In this document: positions 43,505 to 54,642 of the stretch, in pieces | Layout: each line of letters starts with the position of its first letter | Position numbering within the stretch: position 1 is the stretch's first letter | Assembly: GCF_902499335.1 (NCBI RefSeq) | Contig: NZ_CABVQK010000006.1 | Span: 186,001-250,000 of the forward strand | Length of the DNA: 64,000 nucleotides | Source: Burkholderia lata | Lineage (GTDB): Bacteria > Pseudomonadota > Gammaproteobacteria > Burkholderiales > Burkholderiaceae | Reading direction: 5' to 3' | The notes under the pieces: model-generated | Database searches by the model: none | The model's input: the letters and a program-made list of their open reading frames with translations, nothing else | Told to the model about the DNA's origin: nothing | Program-made: the position numbers and the translations under genes

Positions 43505-44902
43505 TCAGCATCCGTGTATATCATTGTGTGCAGTGCTGCACAGAAACTGTCTCGATTCCTCGGTAATGAGAGAGTTGATGCTTGCGTTGCCAACGCATTC
43601 CGCGGCACGACCTACCGGCACAGGTCCATCGAACACACCGGCTTTGACCATGCGGCTCACGATGGCGACGAGTTCATGCGTTTCGTTCGGCGCGCCATTG
43701 AGGTGCCCGGAGAATATCGCGCCGCCTGAATCGCCACGGCAATTGGTGCCGACGCCCGCCGGCTGTAGATAGATCCATCCGCCACTGCCGGGATTCTGGG
43801 GCGACTCGGACAACGAATTCCATCCCAGTTGAGGGTTGTCGCCCGGAACATCGTTGACGGAACCGGTGAATCCATAACCGATGATCGAAACCGGTGTGTT
43901 GGCCGGAGGCGACTTGCGAGTCAGTGACACGACGTGCCCGGTTGGCGAGCCGTCGTAATCGACCGCCAGAATTGCCTGGTCCGCGACCGCATCGGGCGTG
44001 GCATCCGATGGGGTGGCGGACCAGCGTGGACTGACGAAGATCTGTTTGATGCCGCGCGCCTTTCGCCCCTTGATGGAGACGTTCGAGCCATCCAGTGCTG
44101 TCGCGAAGAACCCGTCCTTCCCGGTCTCGCCGTACTTGTAGAACCGCAGGCGATCGGGTGCGAGCTTCTGATTGTTGGCATCGTCTGTCACGCAATGCGC
44201 AGCGGTAATGATCCAGTTGCGGGTCGCCAACGTACCCGAGCACTGATATTTCCCGTCCAGACTGATCGCAACGATATCGTCGAAGCCGCCAAATTCGTAT
44301 GGCGTTGCCACGTGGCTGTTGGCGGAATGGTTATCGTGTTGGTCGACATGCGGCGGAGGATACTTCGGGTCCTTGCCGGTGTTCGGGCAAATCACCTGGA
44401 TCTCCGGTCCACCGAGTCCAAGAGCGGCGAGCGCCGGAATGCTGTAGAGCTGCTCCATGCGACGCTTGAGATCCGGATCCACGTGGAGGCTTACCGCGGC
44501 AAGGGCCAGCGTCGATCGCGACGCGGCGAGGAGCGTGCCGCAATTGCCGGAAGCGTTTGCCAAAGTCAGCAGCGCGGCGCGGGTTTTGACTTCAGCATCG
44601 AAGCTGCGCTTGACATCGAGCGGTATAGTGCCGTTCACGATCTGATCGGCGGTGACGCGTGTCCGAAGCGATTCGGTCAACGTGTTCATCACAGGAGCGG
44701 GAAGCGCGGCAGAGGCGGGTAGCGTCGCGTCTGCAGCATCCGTCTTGCCGAGTGCTCCCGCAACGAGCGGGATGACGGCGCGCGCCACCCGCGCATGCTC
44801 GTCCGCGGCCTGGCCGTGCGCGTTCAGCGATACGGCCGCGAGCAGCGTTGCCGCCGTCGTCAATCTTCCGGTACGTGATGCGCCCGCCATCATCATTGAC
44901 AT
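43505..44902 (-). CDS. exported trypsin-like serine protease
   Basis: A 465-aa protein. A signal peptide (SMMMAGASRTGRLTTAATLL ... NAHGQA) is followed by a helical pro-region of about 170 residues. A chymotrypsin-fold catalytic domain follows: His in WIITAAHCVTD, Asp in DQAILAVDYD and Ser in TNCRGDSGGAIF. It is secreted or periplasmic. It overlaps the upstream lipoprotein gene by 10 bases, so they are coupled. The ATG at 44902 has GTGGGGAA upstream. The target protein is unknown; secreted virulence or nutrient functions are both possible. Confidence 0.88.
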   Translation of the reverse strand: MSMMMAGASRTGRLTTAATLLAAVSLNAHGQAADEHARVARAVIPLVAGALGKTDAADATLPASAALPAPVMNTLTESLRTRVTADQIVNGTIPLDVKRSFDAEVKTRAALLTLANASGNCGTLLAASRSTLALAAVSLHVDPDLKRRMEQLYSIPALAALGLGGPEIQVICPNTGKDPKYPPPHVDQHDNHSANSHVATPYEFGGFDDIVAISLDGKYQCSGTLATRNWIITAAHCVTDDANNQKLAPDRLRFYKYGETGKDGFFATALDGSNVSIKGRKARGIKQIFVSPRWSATPSDATPDAVADQAILAVDYDGSPTGHVVSLTRKSPPANTPVSIIGYGFTGSVNDVPGDNPQLGWNSLSESPQNPGSGGWIYLQPAGVGTNCRGDSGGAIFSGHLNGAPNETHELVAIVSRMVKAGVFDGPVPVGRAAECVGNASINSLITEESRQFLCSTAHNDIHGC

Positions 44903-46293
44903 TTCCCCACGACGGTTCCGTTTGCTTCGCGGACGGCCTTTTGCGCGCTCAGGCAATCGGAAATGGCCTTGTTGTCATTGATGACCTTCTTGGCCGCATC
45001 CTGTGCCGCGTTTGCTTCGGCGGCCGCGGTGTCCGTGCGGGCTTTCTTACGAGCATCACGCGCCTTCTGGAGCGCATCGAGATCGGTGTTGGCCGTGCTG
45101 GCCGCCTCTGGTGCGATCGAGTTCGACTTCAGTCCAAGCTTGTTGATTGCGCCATCCGACGAAAGCGCGATCGTCGCGGTTTGCGTTTCGAACATTCTGT
45201 TTCGGAGCGGCAGGATCACGTAGGAGCCGAGCTGAGGCACCGTTTCTTCGCTCACGTGAAATACACCGTGGGTGCTGTACCCGGATGGGGCAGCGCCACC
45301 GGGCGTCGGATCGGGACAGACTTCGTCACATGCTTGCAAGAGGCCGTACGCTGGTTCGCGAAGGATGATGCCCTCGACGGACGTGTTATCAAGGGTCGTT
45401 TTTTTCTGCGCCACGACCGGATCGATGCGAAGTTCAGTTTGTAGCGACCTGAGTATCACGTCATCGCGTGCGTCCGGAATCTCGATCGTGTCCTGATTCT
45501 GGTCTTTATTGTTCAGTGCCTTGTAGCCCCGTGGGGTAAGCCATTTCTTCAGGATCTGCCTAGGATAGAAGTGTCCGGTAATTTCGGAATGTTTGGGATC
45601 AGGCGCGCTGCGCAGCTGAGGACGCCACACGAACACTGTGCTGAAGGTCGTGGCAGAACTGCTGTCCGGCGCGCCGGCCGCCTGCGTTGCGGAGGCGGCA
45701 TCAGCCGCGCTGGCCGACGCGGGCTTCGTGGCACCCTTGGTCTTGCCGGAACCTGAAGCTTGAGATTTGCCTTGCGCACTCAGCGCCTTGAGCACATCAG
45801 CATTGCACATGTCCTGGGTGGTCGGGTTCGATCCGGCGTCGGTCAACGTCACACCGCCTGCCAGCGAGGCGATCCGTAGCGCGGTTCCGACCACAGCGGT
45901 AATCGTGGGTCCCGTCTTGTCCGTGATCGTGGCGTTGATCGACTTCAGCGTCGAATTATCGAAATTCTCCACCGTCAGATCGGTATCTTTGAAGAAGTTT
46001 CTCAGCGAAGAGTAGGGAATGTAGTAACGCTCCGAAGGGTCGGGTTGTGTCTCGGATGTGATCGTGATTTGCTTGTTCGCTTGAACCTGAAGCGATCCAT
46101 TTTTCAGCAATTCACATTGAATGATCGTGTACTTCGCCGAGACGATATAGATCTTCTGAGGGAGAGAATAAGGAATGCCGTAAATCGGCGAGGAATCGCC
46201 CGGACGCTTGACCGAATAAACGGAAGTGCAGGATGACAGAACGAAAGGGATGCTCAAAACAAAGCCGAGCCAGGCGGCACGTTTACTTGCCAT
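44893..46293 (-). CDS. hypothetical lipoprotein coupled to serine protease
   Basis: A 466-aa predicted lipoprotein. The signal ends at VLSSC (Cys ~22). The N-terminal ~150 residues form a mixed domain, followed by an Ala/Ser/Thr/Lys-rich linker (ASGSGKTKGATKPASASA), a second beta-rich domain, and a charged coiled-coil end (LDALQKARDARKKARTDT). Composition is less GC-rich than the surroundings. The GGGGAAGG ribosome site is strong. The tight overlap with the protease gene suggests the lipoprotein anchors, activates or protects the cell from the protease (inference). Confidence 0.8.
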   Translation of the reverse strand: MASKRAAWLGFVLSIPFVLSSCTSVYSVKRPGDSSPIYGIPYSLPQKIYIVSAKYTIIQCELLKNGSLQVQANKQITITSETQPDPSERYYIPYSSLRNFFKDTDLTVENFDNSTLKSINATITDKTGPTITAVVGTALRIASLAGGVTLTDAGSNPTTQDMCNADVLKALSAQGKSQASGSGKTKGATKPASASAADAASATQAAGAPDSSSATTFSTVFVWRPQLRSAPDPKHSEITGHFYPRQILKKWLTPRGYKALNNKDQNQDTIEIPDARDDVILRSLQTELRIDPVVAQKKTTLDNTSVEGIILREPAYGLLQACDEVCPDPTPGGAAPSGYSTHGVFHVSEETVPQLGSYVILPLRNRMFETQTATIALSSDGAINKLGLKSNSIAPEAASTANTDLDALQKARDARKKARTDTAAAEANAAQDAAKKVINDNKAISDCLSAQKAVREANGTVVGKCQ

Positions 46294-46393
46294 TTTTGCC
46301 TTCCCCTTTTTTGGTTTTCTTCAGGACGGAAGTTCGTCCGATATTCGATTGATTGTTAAGTCCGAACGAGAAAAAATGCCGCTGCTGAGGGGG

Positions 46394-46422
46394 AGAATAG
46401 GAAACGTTTCAGGCTTTGTCTA
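46394..46422 (-). promoter_or_regulatory. candidate promoter of the lipoprotein-protease operon
   Basis: On the minus strand TAGACA (46417-46422) and TATTCT (46394-46399) are 17 bases apart. This is in the relatively AT-rich leader ahead of the lipoprotein start at 46293. The rest of 46294-46636 contains no convincing gene. Confidence 0.4.
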
Positions 46423-46636
46423 GAAATATGGCGGTGCGATCCGTGGTCGATATCAATCACAGTGACTGGAGCCGTATCCATGTCTGAGGCTTCCGGGCGA
46501 TTGCGCATCGAGAGCGCAGAGGCTGGACGTTCGGGATCGAAACAGGTCGGCGATACGCAATCGCGTATCGCCGGGTCCGACATGAACATGGCAACCCTGC
46601 TCAACGAATGCAACTGCACCACGCGATCACCTGACC

Positions 46637-47353
46637 TTACCCCCGCACAGCCTTCACCACATACTGACTCGTCGGCACCACATCGATCTTGTCGAAGTCG
46701 ATGAAGCGTCCACAGCTGTCCATCATCTCCGCCACATTCCGCTTGAATTTCTCGTCATCGCCGACCGCGTCGAAGAACGCATGCGGATCGGTCATCGCCT
46801 CAGCGGGGAAGCATTCCTCGACGATCGCGTCGTACCCAGGCGCCGCATGCGTGAGCGCGCGCACGACGACGTTCTGCACGTACAGGAAATTGTCCTGCGT
46901 ATCGATCGCGACGCGCGTGTGATGCCCGTGCCACACGTCGAGCCACGCTTCATGCGTAAGCCGCGGTGGCCGCTTCAGAAACGCGAGCTGCGAGAACCCG
47001 CTGGTCCGCTCGCCCGGCCGCGCCGGAAAACGCGTATTCGGGATCGGCTGCGACTCGGTGACGAGATACGCCGCCATGTGCGGGACGACTGCGCGCACTG
47101 CATCGTCGAACGGCTGACGGAACATCGCGTTCGCGCTATCGACCCACACCGCGACGATCCCGTCGATGCCCGGGTGAGTATTGGTCTGCTTCAGGCCGGC
47201 CGCCGGCGCGACATCCGCATCGGCGACGTTCACCTGCACGCCGTGCGCACCGAGCGACAGCAGCGTGTCGGCGAGTTGCGCGCGCACCGTGCGGCTCCAC
47301 TGATCGGGCGCGGCCTGCGTATCGCGCCACAACACGTAAATGACTTTCTCCAT
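46637..47353 (-). CDS. EthD-domain protein
   Basis: A 238-aa protein with EthD-like ferredoxin folds. It starts MEKVIYVLWRDTQAAPDQW and has a second domain from about residue 120 (LAFLKRPPRLTHEAWLDVWHGHHTRVAIDTQ). The W-x2-W-x2-H-x-x-x-A pattern is the EthD hallmark. EthD-like proteins accompany degradation operons. The NTF2-like gene (47404-47916) lies 50 bases upstream on the same strand. Its ATG has a GGAGCCGGAAC site. Confidence 0.82.
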   Translation of the reverse strand: MEKVIYVLWRDTQAAPDQWSRTVRAQLADTLLSLGAHGVQVNVADADVAPAAGLKQTNTHPGIDGIVAVWVDSANAMFRQPFDDAVRAVVPHMAAYLVTESQPIPNTRFPARPGERTSGFSQLAFLKRPPRLTHEAWLDVWHGHHTRVAIDTQDNFLYVQNVVVRALTHAAPGYDAIVEECFPAEAMTDPHAFFDAVGDDEKFKRNVAEMMDSCGRFIDFDKIDVVPTSQYVVKAVRG

Positions 47354-47403
47354 TGTTCCGGCTCCAGGGGGAATGACGGGATCGGCGGCGTGGCCGCCGG
47401 GGT

Positions 47404-47916
47404 TCAGGAAGCGGTTTCAGGCGATCCGGCCGTCTGGTGCGCGCCCGGCGCGAACCGGTTCGCGGTCAGCGAGAACGACGGCGGTATCGGCGACGTGACG
47501 GTTTCGAACAGTCGTTCATGACGCGTCGCGTGAATGCGCCACACGCCATCGCGTTTCACGTACTGGTCGTCATAGAACGCAGTGCCGTGCAGCAGGTAGT
47601 TATCCTCAAGATTGATCGCGTGATCCTCGAGAAACCACACGCCGCACGCGTGATCGGCTGAGACTAGCGTGAGCTCCGGGTGATGGCCGTGATGCATCGT
47701 CAGGAAGGTCGGCTTGCCGATCAGCTCGCGCAGGCTCGACACGAACGCGTCGCGGCCGTCGTACGCATAGCGGCCGCCGTACAGCCGCGCCTCGCAGTCT
47801 TCGGTCAGGCAATCCGCGAGCAGCGCCCAGTCGTGCGTGTCGACCGCGCGGAAATACCGGTACTTCAGCTGTCGGATCTGCTCGTACTCATGGAGCGTGC
47901 GGGTCGTGTCGTCCAT
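47404..47916 (-). CDS. NTF2/SnoaL-like (scytalone dehydratase-type) protein
   Basis: A 170-aa cone-shaped NTF2-like fold: QIRQLKYRYFRAVDTHDWALLADCLTEDCEARL, then HHPELTLVSADHACGVWFLEDHA, YYDDQYVKRDGVWRI-type end. Members include ketosteroid isomerase, SnoaL cyclases and small dehydratases, usually with an Asp or His base (D in AVDTHDW region). Transcribed leftward with EthD and divergent from the other SnoaL-like gene at 48129. The shared gap suggests joint control. Confidence 0.83.
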   Translation of the reverse strand: MDDTTRTLHEYEQIRQLKYRYFRAVDTHDWALLADCLTEDCEARLYGGRYAYDGRDAFVSSLRELIGKPTFLTMHHGHHPELTLVSADHACGVWFLEDHAINLEDNYLLHGTAFYDDQYVKRDGVWRIHATRHERLFETVTSPIPPSFSLTANRFAPGAHQTAGSPETAS

Positions 47917-48128
47917 TGCCGGGTCTCGTGGTGGTGTCGTTCGATGGTAGGAACGAAGCCGCCTGCATCACATCGTCTGTTCGGACGAACGTGGCTCACG
48001 CATACGGCCAGCTCCGCCGAGACGAATCGCCAGCTTCATCCGAACGGGTGATGGCCGGCACTTCGCGCGGCGGTAACGTGGCATCGACGCGGCGTTCGAA
48101 CCGCGCCGGCACCGAACAAGGAGACAGG

Positions 48129-48629
48129 ATGACCCTCATCGAATCGCTGGAAGCGCGCGTGCGCCGGCTCGAGGACGCCGACGCAATCCGCCGGCTGAAG
48201 GCGCGCTACTTCACGTGCTGCGACCGCAAGGATCCGCAAGGGATGCGCGACTGCTTCGCGCCCGGCCGCGTGCACATCGACTACGGCCGGATCGGTACGT
48301 TCGACACGCGCGACGGGCTCGTCGACATCTTCGCGCAACTCGGCTGCCATCCGCACATCGTCGAGATGCACCACGGCGTGAATCCCGAGATCGACGTGCT
48401 CGACGACACGCATGCTCGCGGCACGTGGGGCCTGCACTACCAGATGATCGACACGAACGCGCGCACGCTCACGCAGCTCGGCGCGTACTACGACGACGAA
48501 TACCGGAAGGTCGACGGCGAATGGAAGATCGCGGGCACGCGCTGCGTCGTCACGTCGACGCTGTCGGCCCGCTACGAAGGCGATGCGCCGGGCGTGCTGT
48601 TCGCCGGCGCGCAACCGCCGGCCGCCTGA
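48129..48629 (+). CDS. NTF2/SnoaL-like protein
   Basis: A 166-aa NTF2-like protein (RRLEDADAIRRLKARYFTCCDRKDPQGMRDCFAPGRVHID). The D-R-K-D and H-x-x-x-E pockets match small isomerase/dehydratase relatives. It is clearly a paralogue of the divergent gene at 47404-47916. It begins a rightward unit with three SDR genes; the ATG follows GGAGACAGG. A role in isomerising or dehydrating pathway intermediates is inferred. Confidence 0.83.
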   Translation: MTLIESLEARVRRLEDADAIRRLKARYFTCCDRKDPQGMRDCFAPGRVHIDYGRIGTFDTRDGLVDIFAQLGCHPHIVEMHHGVNPEIDVLDDTHARGTWGLHYQMIDTNARTLTQLGAYYDDEYRKVDGEWKIAGTRCVVTSTLSARYEGDAPGVLFAGAQPPAA

Positions 48630-48679
48630 CGCTCGCCCGCGCCCCGCACGTGGCGCACATTCCACAGGAGACATCGAAC

Positions 48680-49546
48680 ATGACACAGAACCACGAGGCG
48701 CCGGTCGCCGTCGTGACGGGCGCCTCGCGCGGCGCGGGCAAGGGCATCGCGCGCGCGCTCGGCGCGGCCGGCATGACCGTTTATGTAACGGGCCGCTCGC
48801 AGAACGAAGGCGATGCGCCGCTGCCCGGCACGATCCACGAGACCGCACGCGAGATCGATGCGCTCGGCGGCCGCGGGATCGCGGTGGTCTGCGACCACGC
48901 GGACGACGCGCAGGTGAAGGCGCTGTTCGAGCGCGTCGAACGCGACAGCGGGCGGCTCGACATTCTCGTGAACAACGCGACTTACCTGCACGATCAGCTG
49001 ATCCTGCCGGGCCCGTTCTGGGAGAAGTCGCTCGATCTCGTCAACATCCTCGATGTCGGGCTGCGCTCCGCCTATGTCGCGAGCTGGCATGCGGCACGGC
49101 TGATGGCGAAGCGCCGCAGCGGGTTGATCGCGTTCACGTCGTCGTTCGGCGCTAGCTGCTACATGCACGGCGCGGCCTACGGCGCGCAGAAGTCCGGCGT
49201 CGACAAGTTCGCGAAGGACATGGCCGTCGACCTGAAGCCGTTCGACGTCGCGGCCGTGTCGATCTGGATGGGCCCGCTGCGCACCGAGCGCACGACGCGC
49301 GTGTGGGAGGAACACCCGGATCTGTACAAGGAATTCTCGCTCGTCGCGGAGAGCCCCGAATTCACGGGCCGCGTGATTCACGCGATCCACGGCGATCCGC
49401 AGCGCATGGCGCTGTCGGGGCAAGTGCTCGTCGGCGCGGAAGCCGCGCTGCAGTACGGCATCGCCGATCTCGACGGCAAGCAGCCGCCGTCGTACCGCGA
49501 ACTGCTCGGCGGGCCCGTGCAGGCGCATCCGGCAATCGTTGCCTGA
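48680..49546 (+). CDS. SDR, DHRS1-like
   Basis: A 288-aa SDR of the DHRS1-like type: TGASRGAGKGIARAL (note GAG in the glycine motif), NNATYLHD, Ser in FTSSFGA and YGAQK. Residues after the active site (AVSIWMGPLRTERTTRVWEE) match DHRS1 relatives, which act on steroid and lipid alcohols or ketones in animals. ATG 48680 follows ACAGGAG. The second gene of the rightward unit, 9 bases from the next SDR. Confidence 0.88.
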   Translation: MTQNHEAPVAVVTGASRGAGKGIARALGAAGMTVYVTGRSQNEGDAPLPGTIHETAREIDALGGRGIAVVCDHADDAQVKALFERVERDSGRLDILVNNATYLHDQLILPGPFWEKSLDLVNILDVGLRSAYVASWHAARLMAKRRSGLIAFTSSFGASCYMHGAAYGAQKSGVDKFAKDMAVDLKPFDVAAVSIWMGPLRTERTTRVWEEHPDLYKEFSLVAESPEFTGRVIHAIHGDPQRMALSGQVLVGAEAALQYGIADLDGKQPPSYRELLGGPVQAHPAIVA

Positions 49547-49555
49547 GGAGCACGC

Positions 49556-50311
49556 ATGGGCATCCTGAAAGGCAAGGTCGCGCTCGTGACGGGCGCGGGG
49601 CAGGGCGTCGGCCAGGGCGTCGCGCAGGCGCTTGCAGCGGAAGGCGCGCAGGTCGCGGTGGTCGGCCGTACGCGGGACAAGCTGCTCGCGACCTGCGAAG
49701 CGATCCGCGTACGTGGCGGCGTGGCCGAACCGTTCGTGTGCGACGTGATGGACGCCGCGCAGATCGCGCAGTGCGTGGACAGCGTCGTCGCGCGGTTCGG
49801 TGGCGTGCAGATCCTGATCAACAACGCGCAGGTCGTGCCGCTCGGCCGCCTGCTCGACGTGACCGATGCGGATTTCATGGCTGGGCTCGAATCGGGGCCG
49901 ATCGCGACGCTGCGCATGATGCGCGCGTGCCATCCGCATCTGAAGGGCGATGGCGTGATCGTCAATTTCGCTTCGTCGGCCGCGGTGCGCTGGGATGCGT
50001 CCGGCTACGGCGCGTACGCGGCGACCAAGGAGGCGATTCGTGCACTGACGCGTGCGGCCGCCTGCGAATGGGGCGTGGACGGCATCCGCGTGAACGCGGT
50101 CGCGCCGCATGCGTTGTCGCCGGGCCTGAAAGGCTGGGTCGACGCGAATCCGCAGGAAGCCGCCGCGTTCTTCCGCACGATTCCGCTCGGCCGCGTCGGC
50201 GACTGCGAGCAGGACATCGGGCGCGCGATCGTGTTCCTGGCGAGCCGAGACGCCGCATACCTGACGGGTGCGACGCTGCCGCTCGATGGCGGGCAGGCGT
50301 ACTGGGGTTGA
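49556..50311 (+). CDS. short-chain dehydrogenase/reductase (SDR)
   Basis: A 251-aa classical SDR with TGAGQGVGQG, NNAQVV, Ser in FASSAAVRW and YAATK, ending AYLTGATLPLDGGQAYWG. Starts 9 bases after the DHRS1-like gene with a TGAGGAGC site. Third gene of the same transcription unit. Confidence 0.9.
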   Translation: MGILKGKVALVTGAGQGVGQGVAQALAAEGAQVAVVGRTRDKLLATCEAIRVRGGVAEPFVCDVMDAAQIAQCVDSVVARFGGVQILINNAQVVPLGRLLDVTDADFMAGLESGPIATLRMMRACHPHLKGDGVIVNFASSAAVRWDASGYGAYAATKEAIRALTRAAACEWGVDGIRVNAVAPHALSPGLKGWVDANPQEAAAFFRTIPLGRVGDCEQDIGRAIVFLASRDAAYLTGATLPLDGGQAYWG

Positions 50312-50410
50312 AGGCGCGCGGCACTGGGGCCACGCGCCAATCATGATTCGGCAAACACGCGCGTGGGCGCGGTGTGACGGCCGGAAAACCGGAATCGAAG
50401 AGAGGACGAC

Positions 50411-51187
50411 ATGGGTCGACTGGAAGGAAAGGTAGCGATCGTCACGGGCGGTGCGCGTGGCATGGGCGCGGCGACGTGCCGGTTGTTCGTCGCGGAGGGT
50501 GCGAGCGTCGTGATCGGCGACGTGCTCGACGTGGAAGGCGAAACGCTCGCGCGCGAACTCGGCGACTCGGCGCGCTTCATGCGACTCGACGTCGCCGACG
50601 AAGCGAGCTGGGTGCGCGTGACCGAAGCGACGATGGAGCAGTTCGGCCGTATCGACGTGCTGGTCAACAATGCGGCCGTGCTGACGTTCGGCGGCATCAC
50701 CGAGCTGTCGAAACGTGATTTCGAGCGCGCGGTGTCGATCAACCTCGTCGGGACGTTCGTCGGAATCCGGACGATCGCGCCGCACATGATCGCGCAGAAG
50801 AGCGGGTCGATCGTCAACATCTCGTCGGTGGACGGGTTGCGCGGCGTGAATGTGCTGGCCGCGTACGTGTCGAGCAAGTGGGGCGTGCGCGGGCTGACGA
50901 AGGTCGCGGCGCTCGAACTCGGCCATCAGGGCGTGCGCGTGAATTCGATCCATCCGGGCGGCGTGAACACCGCGATGTCGAACCCGACCGGCGCGCCGCT
51001 CGAGGAAATCAACAAGCACTATGCGAACGTGCCGCTGCAACGCGTCGGCCTGCCGGACGAAATCGCACGCGCGACGCTGTTCCTCGCGAGCGACGAAGCG
51101 TCGTACTGCAACGGTGCCGAGCTGGCCGTCGACGGCGGGATGGCGGCAGGCGCGTATTACCCCGGATTGCCTGGCGCGCCGTTTTGA
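50411..51187 (+). CDS. SDR, 3-alpha/20-beta-hydroxysteroid dehydrogenase-like
   Basis: A 258-aa SDR: TGGARGMGAA, NNAAVLTFGG, Ser in ISSVDGLRG and YVSSK. The SVDGLRGV and NSIHPGGVNTAMSN segments resemble the 3-alpha,20-beta-hydroxysteroid dehydrogenase group. Fourth gene of the unit; the ATG is preceded by GAGAGGACG. A steroid-like substrate would agree with the KshA- and KstD-like genes elsewhere in the window. Confidence 0.9.
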   Translation: MGRLEGKVAIVTGGARGMGAATCRLFVAEGASVVIGDVLDVEGETLARELGDSARFMRLDVADEASWVRVTEATMEQFGRIDVLVNNAAVLTFGGITELSKRDFERAVSINLVGTFVGIRTIAPHMIAQKSGSIVNISSVDGLRGVNVLAAYVSSKWGVRGLTKVAALELGHQGVRVNSIHPGGVNTAMSNPTGAPLEEINKHYANVPLQRVGLPDEIARATLFLASDEASYCNGAELAVDGGMAAGAYYPGLPGAPF

Positions 51188-51712
51188 GCAGGGGTGCTTG
51201 CTACACGCTCACGTCAGATGTTTGTGTACGCAACCTAATTCAGGGTTTGCCTGAGTAGCGAAAACGTGAATTCGCACGGCCCGCGTTTGCGTTGGCCTCA
51301 CGCGGGAGCAGCACGCCGAATTTTCCGCTCCCGCGAAACCCTTGCTGGACGGCCGTCCTGGCCGTTTCGTCCCCAAAGCGCACGCAATGGCGCTGTAAAA
51401 AGAACGCACCGGCAACCGGCGTGCCGGCTCGCCGACATAGTTGTTTCTTGTTGCAACGCAACGTTTGCCGAATAACGGCGATGGTATGCTGGCCGTCATG
51501 GAGTTGTACGGCAGGTTGCTTGTATGGCGAAACTCGCGTTCGCACCTACTAAAGAGACATCACCTTCTCTCGCTCGCATCGCGGCATCGACGCGCGCTCC
51601 GCTCGCGCGTCCCGTCCTGCGCGCCGCCGCACCCTGCGCTCCAATCGCATACCCCATCTCGCGGGCTCGCCCCGCAACCCCCATCCCCGCCCAATAATCT
51701 GGAGACATCCTC
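51188..51712. other. intergenic region upstream of pckG
   Basis: A 525-base gap with no recognisable protein. A short imperfect repeat (TTGTTGCAACGCAACGTTT around 51,450) and a TATGCT hexamer near 51,486 make this the likely promoter region for pckG. No reliable -35 was found. The segment just before pckG (51,550-51,690) is a CT-rich leader. Confidence 0.4.
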
Positions 51713-53578
<1,866 letters not shown>

Positions 53579-53604
53579 CGGTCCGCCTCCGCATAGTCGT
53601 CATG

Positions 53605-53647
53605 ACGTCCCGCCGCCGGCATTCATCGCCGGCGGCGGGACGTTTTT
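53605..53647 (+). terminator. intrinsic terminator of pckG
   Basis: A 16-bp perfect stem, ACGTCCCGCCGCCGGC (53605-53620) with its complement at 53628-53643, a 7-base loop and a TTTTT run (53643-53647). The textbook form makes this a high-confidence terminator. Confidence 0.88.
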
Positions 53648-53675
53648 GCATCCGCGCCAGGCACGCGCCGTTCGC

Positions 53676-54584
53676 TTATTGCGCCAGGCAATGCGCGACG
53701 ACTTCGTTCACCGCGCGCTGCACGTCGCCGCGCCGGTAGCGCAGCAGCGCGCTGTCGGCCGGATCGGGCTCGTACGACACGACGTTGCCGCGCCCCGTGT
53801 AGATCGCCATGTCGGGCAGCAGCGGGTGCTCCTGGTCGAGCGACGGCACGTCCCGCGGATTGCCGGCCGCGCGGAAGAAGGCCGCGAAGTAGTCGGCGAA
53901 GCTGAGATTCTCGTCGCCGACGAGGTAGGCCTTGCCCGCTTCGCCGCGCTGCAGCGCCCCCCAGATCGATTCCGACAGCGATTGCGTCGAGATGAAGTTG
54001 CTGCCGCCGGCGGGCCCGAACACGGGCAGCCCCGCGAACTGGCCCTGCGCATAGCCCGTGTAGGCAGCGAACATCTCGTTGCGCAGCCCCGGTACCGACC
54101 CGACAACGAACGGGGCATTGACGCTGCACACGGCGAACGACGGCGTTGCGAGCGCACGCACGCGCTCGTCGGCGAGATGGCGCGAGCGCACGTACGGCAC
54201 CGTATCGACCAGCGCCGGCGCGACTTGCGGATAGAAGCTGCCGACCAGCACCGCGCGCTTCACGCCCGCGTCGCGCGCGAGCGCGAAGAAGCGCGGCACC
54301 GCGTCGACGTTCGCGCGTTCCCAGTGCGCGGCTTCGTCGGTGCCGGGCGGCAGGTGACGGATGTCGTTGCCGGCCGCGAATACCACCGCGTCGAACGGCG
54401 CGAGATCGTCACGCGTGAAGTTGCCGGCTACGTAGTCGCGCAGCAGCACGTCGAACTGCGCGAGCGCGCTGCCGGGTGCGGGCGGCTTGCGCGCGGCGAG
54501 CGTGACGTGGTTGCCCTGCGCGTGCAGGTGCAGCGCGGCATGGCCGCCGATGAGGCCGGTGCCGCCGACGATCAGGATCTTCAT
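53676..54584 (-). CDS. NAD-dependent epimerase/dehydratase (extended SDR)-like protein
   Basis: A 302-aa atypical/extended SDR. Nucleotide-binding motif KILIVGGTGLIGGHAALHL begins at the N-terminus, FAAGNDIRHLPPG follows, and SNFISTQSLSESIWGALQRG later. The classical YxxxK is not clear (VDTVPYVRSRHLADE), so it may be a reductase of the NmrA-like or dihydroflavonol type. The ATG at 54584 follows GGAGAC. It lies last in a leftward set of three classical SDRs and an NTF2-like gene. Confidence 0.83.
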   Translation of the reverse strand: MKILIVGGTGLIGGHAALHLHAQGNHVTLAARKPPAPGSALAQFDVLLRDYVAGNFTRDDLAPFDAVVFAAGNDIRHLPPGTDEAAHWERANVDAVPRFFALARDAGVKRAVLVGSFYPQVAPALVDTVPYVRSRHLADERVRALATPSFAVCSVNAPFVVGSVPGLRNEMFAAYTGYAQGQFAGLPVFGPAGGSNFISTQSLSESIWGALQRGEAGKAYLVGDENLSFADYFAAFFRAAGNPRDVPSLDQEHPLLPDMAIYTGRGNVVSYEPDPADSALLRYRRGDVQRAVNEVVAHCLAQ

Positions 54585-54642
54585 GGAGTCTCCGGTAGCG
54601 GCGCAACCGCGCCGCGTGAAAGGAACAGGCGAGCGATGCCGC

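Noticed and set aside
48572-51040. 822-residue minus-strand open frame opposite the NTF2 and SDR genes
   Set aside because: Arg/His/Val/Asp-rich translation typical of antisense frames in GC-rich DNA; the plus-strand genes have clear SDR motifs and ribosome sites.
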